The position numbers and the translations under genes were made by a program. Source: Pyrenochaeta sp. MPI-SDFR-AT-0127 (Eukaryota > Ascomycota > Dothideomycetes > Pleosporales > Cucurbitariaceae). Taken from it: a stretch of DNA of 64,000 bases. The DNA lies in assembly GCA_020747015.1 (NCBI GenBank), contig JAGTJM010000010.1, positions 558,001 to 622,000 on the forward strand, written 5' to 3'. Below the pieces are notes generated by a model. The model had not been told where the DNA came from. It saw only the letters and a program-made list of their open reading frames with translations, and made no database searches. Shown here in pieces: positions 21,868 through 31,422 of this stretch. The first letter of the stretch is position 1; every line of letters begins with the position of its first letter.

Positions 21868-22882
21868 ATTAAAGGGAGTTTGGCGTGAGATTGTTTAGCA
21901 AGATGGTGGAGGAAAACGAAAGAGCTTGGTGCTGATATGGTTGCAGAAACTGTGAATATCCAAAAACACTTTCACAGAGCTTTATACTTGGACACATTGA
22001 CTATATTTGAGCATTTTAAGAACCCGAGTTCCACATTCGTGTCATTCGGTTGGTGTCTTAGAAAGGAGAGTTCCAAATAGCGCAGCTCACCACGCTGTGC
22101 ATACGAATCTTCAGCTGTCAGACGCAACACGTTCCCGTAGGCCGCCTACACAAAAGAGTAGGATTCAACGCCCCCATGGGGTGTGCATTCTGGTAATAAG
22201 GCTTTGCACGTCCACCTGGACGTAGCACGGGCGTCGGCACAGTAAGCGACTCCCTGGCCAATGGGTACTGTATCGTCGATAATCACTCCATGGTATCTCA
22301 CGGTCGTTCCCAAGCCACTTAGTCACAAGTATCAGTTTCGAATTCATCGGTGTAGCTGATGGCGATGAATTGGGTTAATGGGCGCTGTGACGGATTTGCA
22401 CGATGTTTCGGTTAACATAGTTTTACTTTGCGACTACAATTGATCAAATTTATTCACTCTTGGTGGATCTATCTCGAACTTCTAATTCCATGGTCAGGAT
22501 TATTGGTTGAAGTGAAAATATATTCAGGGGTGTGCTTTTGGGCCAAAAATTGCCTCTGATGAGGTTATACCCATATTTCTAAATGCAATTCATGTCACAA
22601 GATGTCCAAAATATCCTCAAATATTTTAAGCAGAGATATAGTGAAACAACTTGAGGAAGCGAGTGGATTATGGTTAAACAGGCTGCGTTACGTGTTGAAC
22701 TAACAGCGAGCCAACTGAACCAAATTCTATGTAAAGAAAGACAGTGTATGGAAATACAGGTAAAGACAGTCTACCGCCTAATTATTACTCTCTCAAGCCG
22801 TTGCCGGCACCATCTACTCCCTGGTCAGTTACACCCCCTCATCCCACTCTCACAATACGCATCCTCCGGTTCCCATTAGCAA
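21868..22882. other. Intergenic between the paralogues
   Basis: Holds the copy A promoter and the copy B 3' flank. The part from about 22420 to 22650 is AT-rich compared with its surroundings. Bases 22227-22245 (GGGCGTCGGCACAGTAAG) match 23594-23612 with one difference and mark the upstream edge of the duplication. Confidence 0.55.
21980..21989 (-). promoter_or_regulatory. TATA box of copy A
   Basis: AAGTATAAAG on the minus strand, 113 bp upstream of the ATG. The identical ten bases occur at the same place in front of copy B. Confidence 0.5.
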
Positions 22883-23289
22883 TTAACAAACGATTTGATA
22901 AGATAATCGCTGGGTGATATCCTTGCACTGATCATAGTCGCGAGGCAAGTACGTAACATACTCGCCCTGGCAACCAGCAGCCGCATATGCCCTGACTGTA
23001 GCTTTTTCAGTTATGAAAGGGAAACAAGTTACTGCAACCTACATTGGCACTGCCGCGGGAACTGCGGTCCCTGTTGTGGACCAAGCAAGAAGTCGAGCTT
23101 GAAGCTTGCCCCTGGCAGGAAGTTGCATGTGTCGCTGGGAATGTTCTGCCATCGCGTTCCGGTGGAAGTGGAGTCATCGCAGCCAGCGCCAGTCCAGGTT
23201 GTGAAAGCGCCTGCATTCTCCAGGGCGGAGGCGGTGGAGGAGAAAAGTGCGAGGCTGGAGAGCAAGGTAAGTGCTGTGGAAGGCTGCAT
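22883..23289 (-). CDS. Small secreted six-cysteine protein, copy B
   Basis: Paralogue of copy A, 121 residues, same strand. Exons 23289-23043 and 23001-22883 are joined by a 41 nt phase-1 intron (GTAGGT donor, AAAAAG acceptor), in the same position as in copy A. Signal peptide about residues 1-22 (LTLLSSLALFSSTASA). Six mature cysteines align one-to-one with copy A. Shared landmarks are FTTWTGAGC, LPGA-F-L, STV at the exon 2 start, QCKDIT and a final IVC. Outside these points the two proteins differ at most positions, so the duplication is old or the genes have diverged fast. Function is unknown. Confidence 0.82.
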
Positions 23290-24934
23290 TTTGAAGCGTT
23301 TGAAAGGTATGCTTTTGTTGGATGTGGTCTGATGGTGATGCTGAAGAAGGCGAATGTAGTTGGAGTCTTTTAGGCTCCTACTCCTCTCAGACTTTATACT
23401 TCTAAATTTTCAAGGTCGTTGAATAGACCCCTAACAAGCCATGGGCTGTATAAGGCAAAGAACACTATCGATATCTCCCCTGTCAAAGTTTCTGAGCACC
23501 CCACGAGCTTCGTTCACTCCACTACGACGATTTGGTATGCTCCAACATGCGGCTGTAAGAACAACAAGTGTGATTGACGTCAATTCGATGGCCATGGGCG
23601 TCGACACAGTAAGAGATAGTGACCAATGTCGTGAGAAAGAATGGCACATATAGTATGACCAACGTCCATTGTCTCAGGTAATGGAGGATGAACAGACTTC
23701 AACAAGCTAAGATGGCGGTGAAGTGAGAGGCAAATGAAAGCCAATGTGAGCACGCGGCCGTTCCGTTAGGTTTTTACGCCAAAAGTGTACTTGTAATGTG
23801 GCTTGAAGGAGCCGCGAGCTTGTTGGAAGTATGGCTGTAAGACATGAATGGTAGGAAACGACTGGAGAAAGCCAAAGTCAAGTGGTGATGAATTTCGGAT
23901 CATCGGTGAAGTCCAAAAATGTTGAAAGCCACGAGGTCTTCTAAACGGCCCAACGAAACAGTCAGCAAGTGTGCAAGCTGATTGTAGTCTGGTCAGCTAC
24001 CCAATTTGTATTATGGGATTACTGCAAGAGCCTCAGAGGTACAGCTTTGAGCGATTAACCGCTTTTCGCCTTCTGTAAAACAACCCTGAACAGAGGTTCA
24101 CAATTGAGCAATGTGTAAAGCATCGGTTGTGAAGTGTGCTTGCAGAAGACGAGCACTCGGCCACGAATGCTTAGCAACGCTAAAGTTGGACATTGAATAT
24201 AATCAAAGCAGAGGCGGCAAAGCTGATGTGTCAGGGTATACTCGGCATGCCGTCTCTCCTTCACTGAACCATGCTCAGCAACGCAAACCGGGCCGATTTT
24301 GCAAGCAAGGGTGACAAGTAGAGTAACCATTACGCACCGATCTACTCTACCAACCTTTGTAACATATTCTAGGGAATAAATCTAAGTATGAAAGTCGCCT
24401 GTGGCACTTGCTGTAAGGGTTATAATATTAGATGACTATAGGAAAAGAGCAATATTTGATTGGGCACAGGGTGTTCTTATGCTGGACCCGAGTTCACATA
24501 AGAGAGTCTTAAGTACAATTCCGACATTAAACGAAGTCATTATTGCATATTTTTGTCTAGGATCTATCCACGCGTTCTGACCTCTGTGGGGTTTAACTAT
24601 GACCAAAATCATTCATACAAAATCCAGTGACCGAAAGCAGAAGACCACCTACGCCCCGTGAACCATCGTGCCTTAATCTGAGTCATTACAAGCCTTTTGA
24701 GTGTGTCGTAAACGTAATGTATATAGAAACCCTTTTGTCGTAAGATTCGTATACAGGGGAAGAGATGGCACCAGAAGGCACAGTAATAGTTCGTGGTAGC
24801 TCATCAATCCGAAACCCAGGGTAAGGCCAATTCGACCGTCACAATAGGTAGGATGAATCCACACCAAAGTAGAATGCAATTGTCATCTAGCAAATGCAAA
24901 GCTACTCGAAGGCATTAAGATATCCGCTTTCGAC
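23290..24934. other. Gene-poor intergenic region
   Basis: About 1.6 kb between copy B and the 3' end of ade4. After the copy B promoter (to about 23620) I see only short random frames; 24320-24560 is AT-rich. No transposon ends were noticed. Confidence 0.5.
23392..23401 (-). promoter_or_regulatory. TATA box of copy B
   Basis: AAGTATAAAG on the minus strand, 103 bp upstream of the ATG, identical to the box of copy A. Confidence 0.5.
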
Positions 24935-27040
24935 TTAGTTGTAGTCATGAAGGTTGTGTAAGCTGATGTCCTGGCTATTGGCGGGCCGCTTCTCGTTCTC
25001 GTTCTCGTTTGAGTTGCTCAAGGCGTTAACATCGCCTGTAGGGACTTTGCTGACACCGTTCACCGGTTGCCATACAGGTGACCCGCTCTCATCCGACGGG
25101 ATGACGTTACCGTGCTGATCGACCTCCTGCATTGCATATCAGTCATGTGAAAACATCCGTACTCCTCGATCAAGGCAACTTACAACACCCTTCGCAGCCA
25201 TGCGGACTTGCGTCGAATCTGCGACACCGTGTACAACGGCTTCCCGTGCCGTCTCCATGACCTTCTGCTTGCGACTTTCACCTCGAATCCTCTCCAAATG
25301 CTCGAAGTAGCCGTCGTCGACTGGCGTGACGTACTTGCCGCAGAATACTCCGACTTCGAACTTCTGTGACTTCGGATCACGAGGCGAAAGTGATGCGCAA
25401 GCGCGTTCGAGATCATCAAGGGTCTGATAGATCACATCATCGGCGCCAATGTGTTTCGCAATGGCAGCGGAGTCGCGATGATGCGCGACAAGCTCAGAAG
25501 ACGAGGCAAGATCGATGCCTAAAGATAGCAGCACAGTCAGTAAACGAACTCAAGCGAACACATGACCGAGTCATGTCCAAGGTATCCTAATGACATTTCA
25601 CGGAGCTTTGTAATCACGAAAGGTTCGAGGTACTCCGCGAAATGCTCTAGGCCTATTCAAGACGACCCGTCATATACAGAGCGATGTAACGTACCATAAA
25701 TGTGCGCATTGGTGATTGGCGGTGCACATGATGTAAAGTAAACCTTCTTCGCACCTGCCTCACGGGCCATGAGGACGATTTCTCGCGATGTTGTGCCTCG
25801 AACGATCGAGTCGTCAACCAGTAGAACATTTTTTCCCGCAAACTTCTTCGTCATTGGGTTCAATTTGGCCCGCACACCCTTCTGTCGCTGCTTCTGCGAT
25901 GGCATTATGAAAGTGCGGAAAATGTAACGATTCTTGACGAATCCTTGAACATATGGCTTCTGAAGTGCTTCCGCCACACAAACGGCTGAGGTGATGGCAG
26001 TCTCTGGAATCGGCATAACAACGTCCACTTCGGCTAACTTTTCGGGTCCTAGTTGTCGCTTGATGGTCTCTGCGAGTGTGAAACCCATGTTGCGTCGACT
26101 CTCGTCAACATCGATACCGTCCATGATGGAGTCTGGACGAGCAAAGTAGACATATTCAAAGATATCTGGAGTATAAGCCGCCTGCGGAGCAACTTGCTTG
26201 AACACAGGCTCTTTGCCCTTTTCTATGATGACGGCCTGGCCCGGGAGAATGTCCTTGAACTGTTTATAACCACACTGAACGAGGGCGACACTCTCGGAAG
26301 CCATCATGTAGTCCATATTGTGACCATCGTCGGATTTCCGGGAGCCGAGAACCATGGGCCGGATGCCATAAGGATCGCGGAAGCCAATGAGACCAAATCC
26401 TGCTCGCTGTGAGTGATTGTGCCACGTACTAGAGCAGTTCTAACATACCAGCTAGCATGGCAGTGCATGCCCATCCGCCCGTGCAGAGCTTGTACATCCG
26501 TTCCAGGGCTGCAAAGCAATCATCGGCGTTGATACGTGCCTTTCCAGTCTCGTTCAGTTCGTCGGCAAAGATGTTCAACATTAACTCGCTGTCGCTCTCG
26601 GTGTTGATGTGCCTATGAGCTTCGTGGTCGAGTCGCTGACGCAACGCTGGAGCATTGATAAGGTTTCCATTGTGGGTCATGCAGATGCCGTACGGGCTGT
26701 TCACGTAGAATGGCTGAGCCTCCGCGTTGGCGCTGCTACCAGCAGTAGGATATCTCAAGTGGCCGAGACCCATGAAGCCAGGCAGGTCGGAGATTCTGGC
26801 TCCCTCGTGGAAGACCTTGGAGGCGAGGCCGTTACCCTTGCACTGGTGGAAGCGACCACCAGCGCTACAGGTGACGATACCAGCCGCATCTTGGCCTCGA
26901 TGCTGAAGCAGGTAAAGTGCTTCATGAAGCTCGACTGATGCCGACTGAGATTTCCTTCGCTTCTCTTAGTATAGGACGGTGAAGGGTAGTTGGGACATCG
27001 CTTACGTATCCCCGTGAATCACAGCAATGATGCCGCACAT
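24935..27040 (-). CDS. ade4: Amidophosphoribosyltransferase (Ade4), first step of purine synthesis
   Basis: Glutamine PRPP amidotransferase, converting PRPP and glutamine to 5-phosphoribosylamine in the cytosol. Exons 27040-27006, 26954-26449, 26399-25695, 25518-25184 and 25126-24935 keep phase and give about 590 residues. The first exon holds only 11 codons, starting MCGIIAV, so Cys2 is the Ntn-type nucleophile. Further landmarks are LLQHRGQDAAG, THNGNLIN, the AGFGLIGFRDP junction across intron 2, and the PRPP loop LLVDDSIVRGTTS. Intron 3 is long for this genome (176 nt). The C-terminus ends in a low-complexity tail with NENENE, coded by a TTCTCG hexamer repeat. The intron 1 acceptor (GCGAAG) was chosen by phase and is the least certain junction. 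Confidence 0.95.
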
Positions 27041-28507
27041 GTCGAAGGGTAGGTGATGGGTAAAGTATAATTACGTGAAGGTCTGGAAAAAGCGCGTTAG
27101 TCTGCGGTATCGGGCACGGAAACGCGGCTTTGTCGGGAGTGGGGAAAATCTGGTCAGGAAGTCTTTTGGCGCTCATTCTGTGAAGTCGCAAGTCTAACAT
27201 CTTTAAAAATATGACGAGATCATCATAGTGAAGGGGTGTGAGGATGAAGAGAGGTGTGCCCGTACGTGTATGGAGTTATCCGGGGTTCTGTCAAGTGTTG
27301 GAATGAAGATGGGGTTGCGGGTGTTGAGCGCGGCCAGCGGCGGTTATAGGCAGAGGTCCATCTACAGGAGGATGGAGATGAATTGGCGTCGTCTTCAGTC
27401 TGGGAATGGGGTCCCAAGTGGTGTTGGCGTGCGGGCTCATGGTTATTGGAAAGCAGGACAGTCTAGTGGGGAGGGCAGCATGATAAACAATTTTTTTTCT
27501 CGCCGCACCTGCGCCGCCGTTTACGAATCTTGGCACTCCCGACGATGCGACACCCTGCAACACCCCCTCCGCAACCACGCCGGCAGAGGTATCACGACGT
27601 TCGGATTACGCAACCAAGCGGTGAAGCCCATCAGTCGCATCATACCAAGATCGAGTACTTGCGAGCCCGCTCCGTCAACAGGAGCGACAGGCTCTCTGAA
27701 TGGGTTATCTGACCACGTGCTCCGCTTTGTCGGGGCCGTATATCTCCTCGGGTTCTTCTATAAACCCAAGTAACAGGTACTTCATATTGCGGCTCTGTGT
27801 AAACTGCTTGCAAGCAAGTGTGTGTCTTTCTTGCCAAGGCTGTAAAGATGCAGCGATGACCAAACGTTGTCACGTCGGCTGCGATGCCGGATCACCATCC
27901 CCACATGCAATACTTTGCAGCGCGTGGGGTAACCTTTGGAAAAACAGACTACGTGAATTTCACATGAGCGGTTACGAGATGTTGAGGCCTCGTATGGTCG
28001 ATTGTAAGCTTTCCCGCTTCGTATAGCAATGGTTGAGGAGTGTTCTATACCTTCCTCTCGGCTCCCTCACACGCTTTGAGGAAGGCCATTGGTCTCATTG
28101 GACGTGACGTTTCAGATCCCTCAATTGTCTGTTAGTAAGCTTCTTACATTGTCCGGACTGCCTTGACTCAGGCAGTCGATGCTACGATGTATCATCAACC
28201 CCTCCCTTACTCTGCAGCCCCTACCGCCCAAGCAAGCTCGTGCTCCATATTATGCCGGTTATCCATTATGACCATGCCATTCATATCACACTTCATATTA
28301 TAATGGAAACTCGGAAATAGCCTCCTCCCACTCTGGGATAACAAGGACTGGATGTACTTGACTATGTGCAAGTGCCAAACATGTGCCGAACTCTATTGAT
28401 GCTATGAATTTATGCTTTCGATGCCGTACTCAGTTACATCTCCACTTTCGTCTCCTGGGACCCTGACACATTTTCATTTGATCTACCAAGACAACGTCTT
28501 CTCCCCT
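27041..28507. other. Intergenic upstream of ade4
   Basis: About 1.5 kb with the ade4 promoter. Overlapping frames on both strands at 27223-27773 (longest 181 codons, plus) have no recognisable domains and are probably chance. A T8 run is at about 27490. Confidence 0.5.
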
Positions 28508-29944
28508 CTACGACCTGTGTTTTGCTGGAAACTTTGCTGCAGTCTCCATTACACACAACTCCCAGTAAGAGTCAACGCTATGGGGAAAGTTTGGCAGAGT
28601 TTCCTTATGCATGGCGCCGCTGACATAGTAAAATCCGTAGCCCAGTCCATTCACTCTACTTAGTTGACGCTGATCGTGCTCGCATGGGAACCGGCACTTT
28701 CTTGTGATTGGATCAGGGCCATCTGCTATATCGACGATGATTCTTGGGTCTGATCCTATGCCTTCCGCTTCCATGGTATGCTCGAAAATGAGCTGAACCA
28801 GTTCAGCAGGCAGACGACTCCGGAGCGCTAGTCGAATATTTGATCGAACCTCAAAGTATGCATGTCTCTGAAGGGTATCGAGAGTGAGTACCAAGATATT
28901 GTAGTAACACGCATTGTTGCGGTGATTACGTGGTACCTGGCTATCGTATCCGCAAGGGCGAGCTTGCATGCACTCTCGCACCCTCCTGCAAGCGTTGGCT
29001 ACGTTCGCAAATTCCGCATCCCCAAGAGCGGCTTGTTCAAGTACTTCGTCAATGCTTTCATAGATTTGAGAATTTAACCTGGTTTGGGTAACATCAGGAA
29101 ATGAGTCGTGGCCAGATCGAAGTATCCTGAGTTGCAGGTCTATCAGTAGCTCAAGAGCTATGTGGTTACCATTGAGCATGGCTGCTACGCGCATGATTTC
29201 ATCTCTGAAGCGAAGGACTGAAGATTGAAAGGAAGAGTCAAGTAGCCTCAGAGACATGGAGGCCATCATATCTTTGATATAGCTTCCGTAGGCATTTGGG
29301 TCGTCCGGCGGAGACTTGCTAAGCATCTGCTTCAACAGATCGTTGGATACATCTGGTACGTTAGCTGCTTCCTGGCAAACACTCACGTCGCCCCTAACTG
29401 AAACCTTACCGTGAGAGAAGATATTGGTAGCTTCCCACCACTTGGTTTGCTCGACGACTTTTCCTATGCTATCGCTGATTTTACATGTTAGAGCATGTTT
29501 CTTGTGTTCCAACTGCCCGATAAAATCCTCTATCATAATGTTGAATTCATCGAACTCTTCATTCAAGCTACTCGATATGTTTATCAAGGCGGGCTTGATG
29601 TCGTCTTGAGGGCAATGTAGAAATCGCTCGAATGATTCATAGTAGCTGTACAATTCGGCGACATTTTCAGCAGATTTCCGGAGACAATTCACACTATAAC
29701 CATCATCTTCAATACCCATCACCAGTTTTCTGCGATCACCTCTCCTCTTGTTCGACAGATGCTCGTCATAACGAGACTCAACTTGAAGCCGTTTGACTGC
29801 AGAACTAGACGCTGGGCTTGCAGATCGTTGTCTTTTCGAAGGTGACATGGATGGAGAGGCAAAGGGGATTTGTCGTATCGCTCGCAGATCTGAGGTTGGA
29901 GTGTGGCTTCTGAAGTTTTTGTCGATGTGCGAATGAAGGGTCAA
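28508..29944 (-). CDS. F-box-like fungal protein of unknown function
   Basis: Long frame of 478 codons. Near residue 385 there is a short F-box-like helix (RLPAELVQLIFEHTM), as in many fungal proteins that may link substrates to SCF ubiquitin ligases; the rest is not recognised. The N-terminus is Ser- and Arg/Lys-rich (SPSKRQRSASPASS), possibly nuclear. The frame probably contains a 57 nt intron at 29353-29409: it begins GTAAGG, has a GCTAAC branch and ends ACCAG, and being a multiple of three without a stop it is silent in frame. Removing it would give 459 residues. The 5' end may extend upstream by splicing to the frame at 29979-30191. Confidence 0.68.
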   Translation of the reverse strand: MTLHSHIDKNFRSHTPTSDLRAIRQIPFASPSMSPSKRQRSASPASSSAVKRLQVESRYDEHLSNKRRGDRRKLVMGIEDDGYSVNCLRKSAENVAELYSYYESFERFLHCPQDDIKPALINISSSLNEEFDEFNIMIEDFIGQLEHKKHALTCKISDSIGKVVEQTKWWEATNIFSHGKVSVRGDVSVCQEAANVPDVSNDLLKQMLSKSPPDDPNAYGSYIKDMMASMSLRLLDSSFQSSVLRFRDEIMRVAAMLNGNHIALELLIDLQLRILRSGHDSFPDVTQTRLNSQIYESIDEVLEQAALGDAEFANVANACRRVRECMQARPCGYDSQVPRNHRNNACYYNILVLTLDTLQRHAYFEVRSNIRLALRSRLPAELVQLIFEHTMEAEGIGSDPRIIVDIADGPDPITRKCRFPCEHDQRQLSRVNGLGYGFYYVSGAMHKETLPNFPHSVDSYWELCVMETAAKFPAKHRS

Positions 29945-29978
29945 GGAGACAGGCCCCTGGGCTTCAAGGGAGAAATCC

Positions 29979-30260
29979 TTACGCGCTAAAACGCGTCACG
30001 GTTCGTACCACCTCCATAGCTTTCTCACAAAGTCTTTCAAAGACAACAGCATTGATGTTCGACTTTTTTTTCTGAAGGATGACGGCTACGTAGCCACATC
30101 CAGGCAGTGGGATGGCTTGAATCAGCCAACGAGTCGTTTCTTGGCTACGCCCGTTTTCATGCGCACCATTAGCTCCCGTCATCCTTGCCAATCACGCTGC
30201 AGTCAGCAAATGCGATGCGAAAAATACCCTCTTCGACCATGATCACATCAGCAATCGATT
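29979..30260 (-). CDS. Possible small gene or upstream exons of the F-box-like gene
   Basis: Two overlapping minus-strand frames read like protein but in different phases. One carries FGGSSWISIQSIADVIMVEE (before about 30230); the other is 29979-30191 with WLIQAIPLPGCGYVAVIL and a basic helical tail. An intron from a GTATTT donor near 30230 to an AAG acceptor near 30143, with a GCTAAT branch, would connect them in phase. At the other end, GTAAGG after codon FSA and an ACTTCAG acceptor near 29913 would join it in phase to the F-box-like frame. Neither junction is proved. A frameshifted remnant is the alternative. Confidence 0.3.
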
Positions 30261-30359
30261 GAATACTAATCCAGCTGCTTCCACCAAAAATATGAGATTG
30301 CTTATCATCTGGCCTATTCTTCCTCGGTGTCGCTTCCTGCTCAGACGCCTCAAAACACC

Positions 30360-30989
30360 ATGAACCCAACACCCCAACATCTCGAAGCCTTCGCGCCATT
30401 ACAATGGGCGGCGCCGTATCTCACATCACCGAACTGGGTAGCTCACGAGCGCACTCGAGGCGCTGGACCAGGCGAAGCTACAGACGTCTTCTGTCGCGAC
30501 ACCATGCGAGCACACGACGGCGTCCAAGAATGGCTTGAGCTATATGAGAAGCCAGCTTCAGGCAACAATGTGACGAAATCCTTGTCTCTTTGCAAATTTG
30601 GTCTCGGGCTAAACGGCTTCCCTGGGATCGCTCATGGTGGTGCGATCTTGACTATCATGGATGAGGCCCTTGCCTACTTCATGGTTGCCAACGAAACACT
30701 TGCGAGTGGAGTCGACTTTACAAAACTAGGAGAAGAGACGTGGAAACAATTGCTTGCAGATGGCAGACCACCACAAGAGGTGCTAAAGGGAAGATTTGTG
30801 ACTGCAAAATTGGACGTCAAGTTCCTGAGACCAGTATTGTGCCCCGGCGTCGTTGGCATTGAAGTCGAAGTATTGGAGAAACAGGGGCATAAGATGAAGA
30901 TGAGGGGTATTATGAAAGACGAGAAGGGGCTACCGTTGATCCAGGTCGATGGGCTGTGGGTTAAGATGGGTGGTACCCCTAAGTTATGA
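30360..30989 (+). CDS. Hotdog-fold thioesterase (PaaI/THEM4-like)
   Basis: Single-exon protein of 209 residues of the 4HBT/PaaI superfamily, which cleaves acyl-CoA thioesters. The hotdog signature is GFPGIAHGGAILTIMDEAL at roughly residues 89-107, including the HGG turn and the catalytic-site Asp/Glu. The second strand block VKFLRPVLCPGVVGIEVEV and the final VDGLWVKM strand complete the fold. The first ATG at 30360 is used; the frame is open upstream only from a GTG. It may act in mitochondria or cytosol; no clear leader is visible. Its promoter overlaps the uncertain minus-strand frame at 29979-30260. Confidence 0.88.
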   Translation: MNPTPQHLEAFAPLQWAAPYLTSPNWVAHERTRGAGPGEATDVFCRDTMRAHDGVQEWLELYEKPASGNNVTKSLSLCKFGLGLNGFPGIAHGGAILTIMDEALAYFMVANETLASGVDFTKLGEETWKQLLADGRPPQEVLKGRFVTAKLDVKFLRPVLCPGVVGIEVEVLEKQGHKMKMRGIMKDEKGLPLIQVDGLWVKMGGTPKL

Positions 30990-31422
30990 ACGACAACCAC
31001 AATCCGAACCTTAAACTGAGGCACACGTGCTAACTGAGCGCAATCGATTCGTACAACCCCTCTCAATGTTGACTATTGAGCATAGTCTCACCTTGACCTG
31101 GGGTTGTTCTATGAGCACGTGCCGGTTATCCTGGCAAATATGGCTGTAATCTCGGATGCACTAACCAAGATCGACATTGGAATCTCTTGCGTCTTTCCAA
31201 CATGGTACATTGCCCGCGATTAATGCCTGCAACAATTTATCCAAAGAGGACATTACTACGCGTGTCGCTGCCCATCTCCACCATTCGCTAAAAGTACAAG
31301 CAAACCTGTTAGCTGCGTGATTCATGGGTAATGAAGGTAGCGGCCGTTGTGGAAATGCCTTATAAGAGCTAGACGGTGTGCCTAATGGCTTTGAGCTGTG
31401 TTACTTGCCAGTGCATGACAGC
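30990..31422. other. Intergenic, promoter of jacalin-like gene
   Basis: No gene seen. It contains a CACGTG-type site near 31116 and the TATA box at 31361. Confidence 0.5.
31361..31366 (+). promoter_or_regulatory. TATA-like box
   Basis: TATAAG, 62 bp before the ATG of the secreted phosphatase/nuclease-fold gene. Confidence 0.35.

Larger units (their letters stand above)
21286..23612. repeat. Diverged tandem segmental duplication, about 1.4 kb unit
   Basis: Two direct copies, about 21286-22245 and 22689-23612, each with a 3' flank motif, a six-cysteine gene, a TATA box and an upstream motif. The offset is about 1403 bp at the 3' flank, 1422 at the ATGs and 1367 at the upstream motif, so small insertions and deletions have built up. 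Confidence 0.7.

Noticed and set aside
22420..22650. AT-rich stretch between the paralogues as a RIP-mutated transposon
   Set aside because: It is only about 230 bp, with no transposase remnant or terminal repeat visible, so I could not support it.
27228..27773. 181-codon plus frame upstream of ade4
   Set aside because: It overlaps frames on the other strand, lacks any domain or clear start context, and looks like chance in the promoter region.
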